Shown: piece by piece, positions 57,790 to 64,000 of the stretch
How the letters are laid out: each line of letters begins with the position of its first letter
How positions within the stretch are numbered: the stretch's first letter is position 1
NCBI GenBank assembly: GCA_036023115.1
Contig: JAYKKT010000091.1
Location: 30,947,501 to 31,011,500, forward strand
Reading direction: 5' to 3'
Source: Brasenia schreberi
Lineage: Eukaryota; Streptophyta; Magnoliopsida; Nymphaeales; Cabombaceae
Length of the DNA stretch: 64,000 nt
Notes under the pieces: generated by a model
Seen by the model: the letters and a program-made list of their open reading frames with translations, nothing else
What the model was told of the DNA's origin: nothing
The model's database searches: none
Position numbers and translations under genes: made by a program

Positions 57790-58360
57790 GTGAGAAGTAA
57801 GGTACAGTTAATATATCCACCCACTAAGTATTTACACAAGTTTGTCACATGCACACGCATGTTAAACACCTGAGTGTTTAAAAGTTTTGTTGCATGAGAG
57901 CAAACTGAAGACACTATGTCAAAGTCAAATGGAATTAAATCATTAAGCATGTCATGGGTGTCTCTGATAATGAGATGCAGACGGCAGATCTGTTCTTGGT
58001 GCTGCTAACTAACAGCTGGGAGAGCTTTTGGTGCTTGAGTGGCATTAGAGAAGTCATTAACTTTATGTAGGATTTCCTGCTAAATTTTCCTTTATTTTGG
58101 TGTTTTCATGCTACGCCTTTAGTCAACGTGCCTGCTCACTAAACTCATCCTGGTTAGCAAAATAACTTTGTCTGTAGTAGGTTTATCATCAGATTCATCA
58201 CAGATCGATATCCTGTGCTTCTTGTTGAACTTTGCATACAGCTGCAGCCAAGCAGGTTCTTGATATTTTTGGAACTTATCATTCTTTTCATCATTTCCTT
58301 CTGTCCCAGTTGGTGACTGACTATTCAAGCTTCTTGTGAAGCCACAGAAACATCACTACA
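57790..58360. other. 5' flank of malate dehydrogenase
   Basis: Probably leader intron and/or 5' untranslated region of the malate dehydrogenase. Two possible 3' splice sites are TTTGCATACAG (58233-58243) and AATCAATTTCAG (58365-58376). The minus strand is open over 58119-58325 with a charged, protein-like composition (QKYQEPAWLQLYAKFNKKHR), but there is no ATG at its start and I recognise no family. Confidence 0.4.
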
Positions 58361-58366
58361 ATGTAA
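58361..58366 (+). promoter_or_regulatory. ATG-TAA start-stop at the expected MDH start
   Basis: ATGTAA is in frame with the MDH reading frame. The spacing from this ATG to the conserved TFSIGSG text is the same as in related proteins beginning MAATSASTF. It is either a start codon disabled by a change in codon 2, or a minimal upstream frame. ATG-stop elements are known to stall ribosomes in a plant boron transporter leader. Confidence 0.55.
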
Positions 58367-58375
58367 TCAATTTCA

Positions 58376-59605
58376 GTGCCCACCTTTTCAATTGGTTCTG
58401 GAGTCTTCGATGCTAGGGTATCTTCAAGATCTAAGTTCAGATCCTCTTTTGCAAATTTCAACATCAGGAATGGCATTAGCACATTCAGTGGCCTGAAGGC
58501 AGGAACTGGTATTAGCGTGGAATCAGAATCATCTTTCATGGGCAAAGAAAGTGCTAGTGCACTGCTAGTTTCGTCAATGCCAGTAAAGGCAAAGTCAACA
58601 CAACGACTGGCTAATCATTTGATGACACGTGCTTCATCTTATAAAGTAGCTGTTCTAGGAGCTGCTGGAGGAATCGGACAACCGCTAGCTCTTCTAATCA
58701 AGATGTCCCCATTGGTTTCTTCTTTACATCTTTATGATATTGCAAATGTCAAGGGAGTTGCCGCAGATCTTAGTCACTGCAATACTCCTTCCCAAGTTCT
58801 GGATTTTACGGGCCCTTCAGAGTTGGCCAAGTCCTTGAAAGGTGTAGATGTTGTTGTGATTCCGGCTGGGGTGCCCCGAAAGCCTGGCATGACCCGTGAT
58901 GATCTGTTCAATATCAATGCTGGGATTGTGAAAAGCTTGGTTGAGGCAGTGGCTGATAACTGTCCTGGTGCGTTCATTCATATCATCAGTAACCCTGTCA
59001 ATTCTACCGTGCCTATTGCAGCTGAAATCTTGAAACAGAAAGGTGTTTATGATCCTAAAATGCTTTTTGGGGTAACGACTCTTGATGTTGTCAGGGCAAA
59101 CACATTTGTGGCACAGAGGAAGAATCTGAGGCTCATTGATGTAGATGTTCCAGTTATTGGTGGGCATGCTGGCATTACTATATTACCATTGCTGTCGAAA
59201 ACCAAGCCGACTGTGAGTTTCAGTGACGAGGAAGTAAAGGAGCTCACAATGAGGATTCAAAATGCTGGGACTAAAGTCGTTGAGGCAAAGGCAGGTGCGG
59301 GTTCGGCCACACTTTCCATGGCATATGCTGCAGCTAGATTCGTGGAATCATCCCTCAGAGCTTTGGATGGAGATGGAGATGTTTATGAGTGCTCTTATGT
59401 TGAGTCAGAGCTCACTGAGCTTCCTTTCTTTGCTTCAAGAGTGAAGCTCGGGAGAAAGGGCATTGAAGCTTTCATACATTCAGATCTTCAAGGTCTGACA
59501 GAGTATGAGGAGAACGCTTTGGAAGCTCTGAAGCCAGAGCTGAAAGCGAGCATCGAGAAGGGCATCGCCTTTGTGAATAAGCAGCCTGTCGCTGCTGCAG
59601 TTTGA
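58376..59605 (+). CDS. pNAD-MDH: NAD-dependent malate dehydrogenase, chloroplast type
   Basis: Interconverts malate and oxaloacetate with NAD(H) in the plastid stroma, as part of dark and heterotrophic redox balance. The 409-codon frame has a Ser-rich transit-peptide-like region (residues 1-85) and then a full MDH fold. Visible motifs are the glycine-rich loop GAAGGIGQ (95-102), Asp121 for NAD ribose, Arg168 and Arg174 in PRKPGMTR, Asn206 in ISNPVN, Asp237 and Arg240 in LDVVRAN, and the catalytic His264 in GGHAG. No stops or shifts occur and there is no intron in the frame, as in the Arabidopsis plastid gene. The start is the oddity: residue 1 here is GTG. The ATG at the position expected from relatives (58361) is followed directly by TAA, and the next in-frame ATG is codon 55 (58538). 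Either an upstream exon supplies the start, translation begins at 58538 with a short transit peptide, or the gene is newly impaired. Confidence 0.93.
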   Translation: MPTFSIGSGVFDARVSSRSKFRSSFANFNIRNGISTFSGLKAGTGISVESESSFMGKESASALLVSSMPVKAKSTQRLANHLMTRASSYKVAVLGAAGGIGQPLALLIKMSPLVSSLHLYDIANVKGVAADLSHCNTPSQVLDFTGPSELAKSLKGVDVVVIPAGVPRKPGMTRDDLFNINAGIVKSLVEAVADNCPGAFIHIISNPVNSTVPIAAEILKQKGVYDPKMLFGVTTLDVVRANTFVAQRKNLRLIDVDVPVIGGHAGITILPLLSKTKPTVSFSDEEVKELTMRIQNAGTKVVEAKAGAGSATLSMAYAAARFVESSLRALDGDGDVYECSYVESELTELPFFASRVKLGRKGIEAFIHSDLQGLTEYEENALEALKPELKASIEKGIAFVNKQPVAAAV

Positions 59606-60871
59606 GGTGCATCAGGAGGCGTTTTCATCTGTGAAGGCGAATGAAGGCAGTAGTTTTGGCTTCTTTTCATGTGCAAGGTGAGCACGCTGCCAGTTTTTGT
59701 AGCCTAGCATTTTTATTCTTGTTTTCAAGGTATAGTAGAAATTTTGAGAGCTCTAAAAGAACGTTTGAATGGTTGCATGCTAATATAATGAACAGCATAA
59801 GAAAATATCAGTGTTGTGTTTACAATAATTGTACCAATTTGAACGGGTAAACATTGAATTTTTTCTCTCGTGGAGGGTAGATGATCACTCTATGCTTGTT
59901 CTCTACTTGTGAGTCCTGCCTACAAAAGTTGCTCGTATGCACGGAGAGTAAACATATTGTTCGGTGGATTCCAGTGGTAACAAGAAACACATTTACCTGT
60001 GTTGTGATTTTTACTTCTTGATCTATGACTAGAAATCACCTTCTGAGGGGTCGGGACAATCGGCCGTAAAAGTCGGAGGTTCGGGCCCTTACTCTCCGGC
60101 TTATGCTAGCCTATGTGAACTTAGATAGTTATCTTAATACTCAAATTTCCTTCTTTTTTTCTTTCCTATTTTTCCGAAGTCGCTTCAAAGTCTACATTAA
60201 AGAAGCCCCTATTTTTTTTCCATTTCTCCAAAATTGGTTTTTGTCTTTATGGAGCTCTACTGTGCCAGTGTATAAGCTGAGATGAGAAAGTAGGAATTTG
60301 GTTTTTAGTGTAAAACTATTGTTTTTGTCATGGATTATAGAATTTGGTTTTTAGTTCTTTGGAGTAAGCATCAAGCAGTCAGTCGAATAATGTAAAACTT
60401 AGTGGCACTTCAACCTGGTGCCTGTTGGGCACAAACCTTTGGCTGCCGTTCTCACGGCAATGTTTCTCTGTACGTACTATGTTCTTTTCTCCCTCTTCTT
60501 GACGCCGTATCCGAGTTCGCTGTCATTCATAAGAAACTGACGCCTAAAGTTAGGCTTTTGAAGTAGAAAAAAGACAATGTAGGAGAAAATGATAACATAT
60601 GATTTTATTTGGAATTAGATGATAATATAAGCTTGAGTACAATGGTGACTAAGAAATCATGGCCACAGGAAGAAAGATGGCATTTTTGGTTTCTGTTTAG
60701 ATATTTATGTAGGCGACATTAGTGGGACTTTTGTGGAGATCAGCTATATTGCGGGGAGGAACCACTGAAACGGTCCTAGTTTTCAACCTTGGCGAGTTGA
60801 TTGAGCCAAGTAGGTATTGGCTTGGACCAGCCGGTATTGCAGGATCAAGAAATCCATAATTATTGTCCCAC

Positions 60872-60873
<2 letters not shown>
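59606..60873. other. 3' flank of malate dehydrogenase
   Basis: 3' untranslated region and downstream sequence. T-rich with AATATAATG near 59783-59791, a plausible plant polyadenylation signal region. No further gene was recognised. Confidence 0.5.

Positions 60874-60967
<94 letters not shown>
60874..60967. repeat. Compound (AT)n(GA)n microsatellite
   Basis: About 73 bp of AT repeats followed by about 21 bp of GA repeats. Tyr-Ile and Arg-Glu repeat frames across it are artefacts of the repeat. Confidence 0.98.
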
Positions 60968-61299
60968 TGATATGCTTGGTTCCGGATTGTCTCAAACCAA
61001 GAATTGCAACCAAATTGCCCCCTGGCCAGTTCTGGCTTTGATTCCCGAACTATCGGTTTTGGGGCGGTTTCGATTTAAAAGCCGGTTTCGAGGTGGTTCA
61101 TGTTTTGATTTGGAGGCTAGTTCCGTGATAGTTTTTTCTTAAGTTTAAAATACAAGTAATTACATTATAAGTATTACAAATATTACATCATATATAAATA
61201 AATATATATTTATTATATATAAGTATATAAGACACTAAACTTAAGTTTTTAACATTATCAATTACGACCACACATCTACCATGATATAATATATATATA

Positions 61300-62960
61300 T
61301 TATGAAAAATAAAACAAATGACCCGTTTTGATCGTAATTCACTTACTTTTGAATTAAGCCTATTTTCTTGGGTGAAATAGAATAAGTCTATGTAGTTCTA
61401 ACTTGCCTCTTGACTACTCCTAAAGTTCTTATGTGTCCTCTTAGGTGTGTTTTCTCTTGTAGAGTGGAATAAATTACAAAATGATGGGTTCTAATTAACA
61501 TCATTCTAATAGATTCTTAACTTAATTATTATGATCACTTCATTCTTTGGTTGCATCAATGCCAATGGTACTTGTACTAGTTTCTCATTGAGTAACATAA
61601 ATGTCTTTTGGGTAATGTCAAGTGGTATTTCTTCGTGATCCTTTGCTCGATGCCTCACTCTTCCAACCATCTAGGCAAGCCTTATTTTCATCCTATGTTA
61701 TAAGATAGAATGATGTTTGTCTAATATGTTTCTACTTATACTAAATACTTACTCCACAACAACAGTTGTGGTTGAAACAACAAACACATTCTTAGTAATT
61801 AAAGAGAAAATTAGAAAAGCAACTTTATATTTTCTCTATATTTTAAAACAACAAATTTCTCTACACCCTAGTCAACTCCAAATTCACAAAGGTCATAATG
61901 AATAGTAATATATACCTCAAACTTAGTCGAATCAAAAGATTTTGGACCCATTTTAAGTCTTGATTTTAAAATGTAATAAAAAACTTACTCTTAAAAGAGG
62001 AGGATGTATGAGTGCTATTATTTTTTCTTCTACATGTTGAACAAGATGACTATGTGCAATTAATTGATGCTCGATCTTTTATCTATTATTGCTAAGATCA
62101 CAATTGTACCACAAACAGCCTGGTAAGATGCAAACCTATATCGATTAGTTCAAACGTGCACATTTATCTTAATGACTACAATCCAATAATGTGGTTCATG
62201 AATAGAAAGGATATTGAGTTTAAGAGATAGATATATGTCACTAGATGTAGATGTAGTAATACTGTAGCTCTTTCAACGATCATAGGCTTCTTGACTTTTT
62301 TTGTGGGACAATCCTTAGCCCAATGTATAACCTGATTACAAATGCAATACAATTTATTTTTGAGTTTCTTTTCGATCTTTGGTTTGTACTTTATCTATTT
62401 TTCCTTAGGAACACTGGGTTCTCTTTTTGATCGTTAGGTTGAGCTTATGGGTGCTATCAAAAGTCACAATTGGTTTCTTGCTTTTATACTTTTTCCTTAT
62501 TGCTATATCTATCATAAGATTATCTACATCATCTGGTCCTTTTTGTACTTCAGATTTGGACTGAAGTCCTCTCAAGACTTAGGAAACTTCTCAATAATAG
62601 ACATAAAAAAAAAATTATTATGAATTTTCATCTCGACTTCCTTCAAACTATGGCATAAAAACTCAAACTCATGTGTCTACTCAATCACAAATTTCTCCTC
62701 TACCATTTCGTACTTAGTAAACTTGGTGATAAAACACTTTCTAAGATCGACGTCTTCAATATTATATTTTTGGTTCAAGACAGCTGATAGATCTTTTGTT
62801 GTTATGAAAGATGAATAATTGTATACGTCAAATAACACATTTGATAGTACTAATAAGATGTAACAATGACACAATGTGTCCTTCTACTTGACGATTTTAT
62901 CTGAGATTCTAGGATCATTATCATTAAGTAGGGGACAATTCAATTCAATGAATGTATGTA
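61300..62960 (-). pseudogene. Copia gag-protease remnant
   Basis: On the minus strand, FDVYNYSSFITTKDLSAVLN then QKYNIEDVDLRKCFITKF (62700-62860) match the UBN2 gag block of plant Copia. HWAKDCPTKK (about 62305-62335) is a zinc-knuckle remnant. TNRYRFASYQAVCGT (62100-62150) matches the protease region, usually CTNRDLFxSYQ. The protease Asp and most cysteines are lost and stops are frequent. No integrase or RT was found, and LTR ends were not located, although 63700-63800 has an LTR-like character. Confidence 0.6.
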
Positions 62961-64000
62961 ATTCTAACATTGTCAACCAGATTTCAATATATTATTGTAG
63001 CGTTTAAAGTGGGGACTGACAAACTTTTCCAATATCAAAATCAAATCAACCTTAGGTTAAAGAGTAACAGATGATAACATGTTTACTATGAATACTAATT
63101 TCTTTAAGATTGTTTGTAATAACTATAGGATTACATGTATAAATAAACACCATGCAACAAATCATAAACATGCCGAAATCATAAACAACCACACATCCAA
63201 AAAAGTCCATACATAAACTATGTACAACCAAAGTAAGAACGAAAATTAGTAAACCACTTATCTTGTTTGAGTTGCTTGTATGGACTTGCTTTAGAGAAAT
63301 TTGCACCCCATTGTTGGGTACTTAGGGTGCCTATGCCTTTCTCTTAAGATAAAAGAAACACACGGCATGAGCACATACTTAACTCAAGTCACCTTTAACC
63401 ACGCCTCAGTCTTCTTAATCGGAGAACATAAGGGAAGCAATCACGAAGCAGAGACGGGAAGAGAAAGAGTGTGGGGATGCTAATTGTTGATTAGGGGAGC
63501 CCTAATCTCATTTTAATAATAAAGATGATGAATTATATCTTAGATCCGATCCAAACGAAACACCTCTTCCCCTGTAATTGTTCCTGCATAGAAATCATTT
63601 GACCATTAGATTGAAACTTTATCGTGTAAAAGGATAGACAATTTCCCAACCCAAGCCCGACACTCACGTGTGCATGTGTGGTCATGCATGTCTTGTCCAA
63701 GCTCTATAAACTAAGGTTCATGAACCAACAATTATATAAAAGGACATATGAGATTCTTTCATTTATCAATATGGGACTAAACTTTGTCTCATCATCTTCC
63801 CATGCACAAATCAGAGATACATCAAATGAATATTTAGGGACACTTAACATGAACTAAATATAATTAATGTACATAAATTTAATTAACCCAACTATTATTA
63901 ATTAACATTAATTCTATCAACAGGAAGGAAGACAGCTATTAACGGGTTCTCTAGGGGGGTCACAATGATTCTTTTAATCTCCACCCGTGCCGGAGATAGC
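62961..64000. other. Non-coding, possibly Copia leader and LTR
   Basis: No coding region. TATATAAAAGG (63732-63742) on plus is a good TATA-like box, and the tract may be promoter or LTR sequence. Nothing firmer can be said. Confidence 0.3.

Noticed and set aside
58376..58378. GTG as the true start codon of malate dehydrogenase
   Set aside because: Plant nuclear genes do not normally start at GTG; the position only marks the first codon after the in-frame TAA and a sense stretch.
60783..61041. Open frames on both strands with Tyr-Ile and Arg-Glu repeats
   Set aside because: They are translations of the AT/GA microsatellite.

Overview
The window is nuclear DNA of a flowering plant with a large, transposon-rich genome. 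The evidence is a plastid-type malate dehydrogenase gene, a plant non-specific lipid-transfer protein gene, a WOX5-like exon fragment, and plant lineages of Copia, Gypsy, RTE LINE and hAT elements. The species cannot be named from the sequence. Nothing bacterial, organellar or CRISPR-like was seen.

Only two single-copy genes look intact. A compact intronless lipid-transfer protein gene lies on the minus strand at 20865-21191, with a TATA box upstream. A chloroplast NAD-malate dehydrogenase lies on the plus strand at 58376-59605. Its expected ATG (58361) is followed at once by an in-frame TAA, so how translation starts is an open question. A promoter, 5'-leader exon and splice donor at about 48.66-48.79 kb point the same way and may be its first exon, which would give a leader intron of about 9.6 kb packed with transposons.

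Layout: 1-1.2 kb SINE-like sequence and a short hAT-type MITE with target-site duplication (TSD); 1.25-4.33 kb a complete but dead hAT element (TSD TGCTTCAC); 4.83-9.46 kb an old RTE LINE split by a younger full-length copy of the same family in the opposite orientation; 9.5-20.9 kb mostly unrecognised old sequence with two 500-bp direct repeats and a Copia leader-LTR fragment; 20.9-21.3 kb the lipid-transfer gene; 23.0-24.3 kb two tRNA-derived SINEs and an L1 fragment; 24.5-42.4 kb a three-layer nest (Copia, containing a Tat/Ogre-type Gypsy, containing a chimeric RTE LINE); 43.1 kb a microsatellite; 43.4-48.5 kb an internally deleted chromovirus; 48.5-50.0 kb the leader exon and intron start with a 258-bp tandem duplication; 50.0-54.7 kb a second hAT element carrying two further insertions; 55.8-57.8 kb a terminal-inverted-repeat element that appears to have captured a WOX5 exon fragment and possibly another exon; 58.4-59.6 kb malate dehydrogenase; 60.9 kb a microsatellite; 61.3-63 kb a decayed Copia gag-protease fragment.

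The genes do not form a pathway. The interest lies in how transposons were layered, captured host exons, and may have altered the 5' end of the malate dehydrogenase gene.
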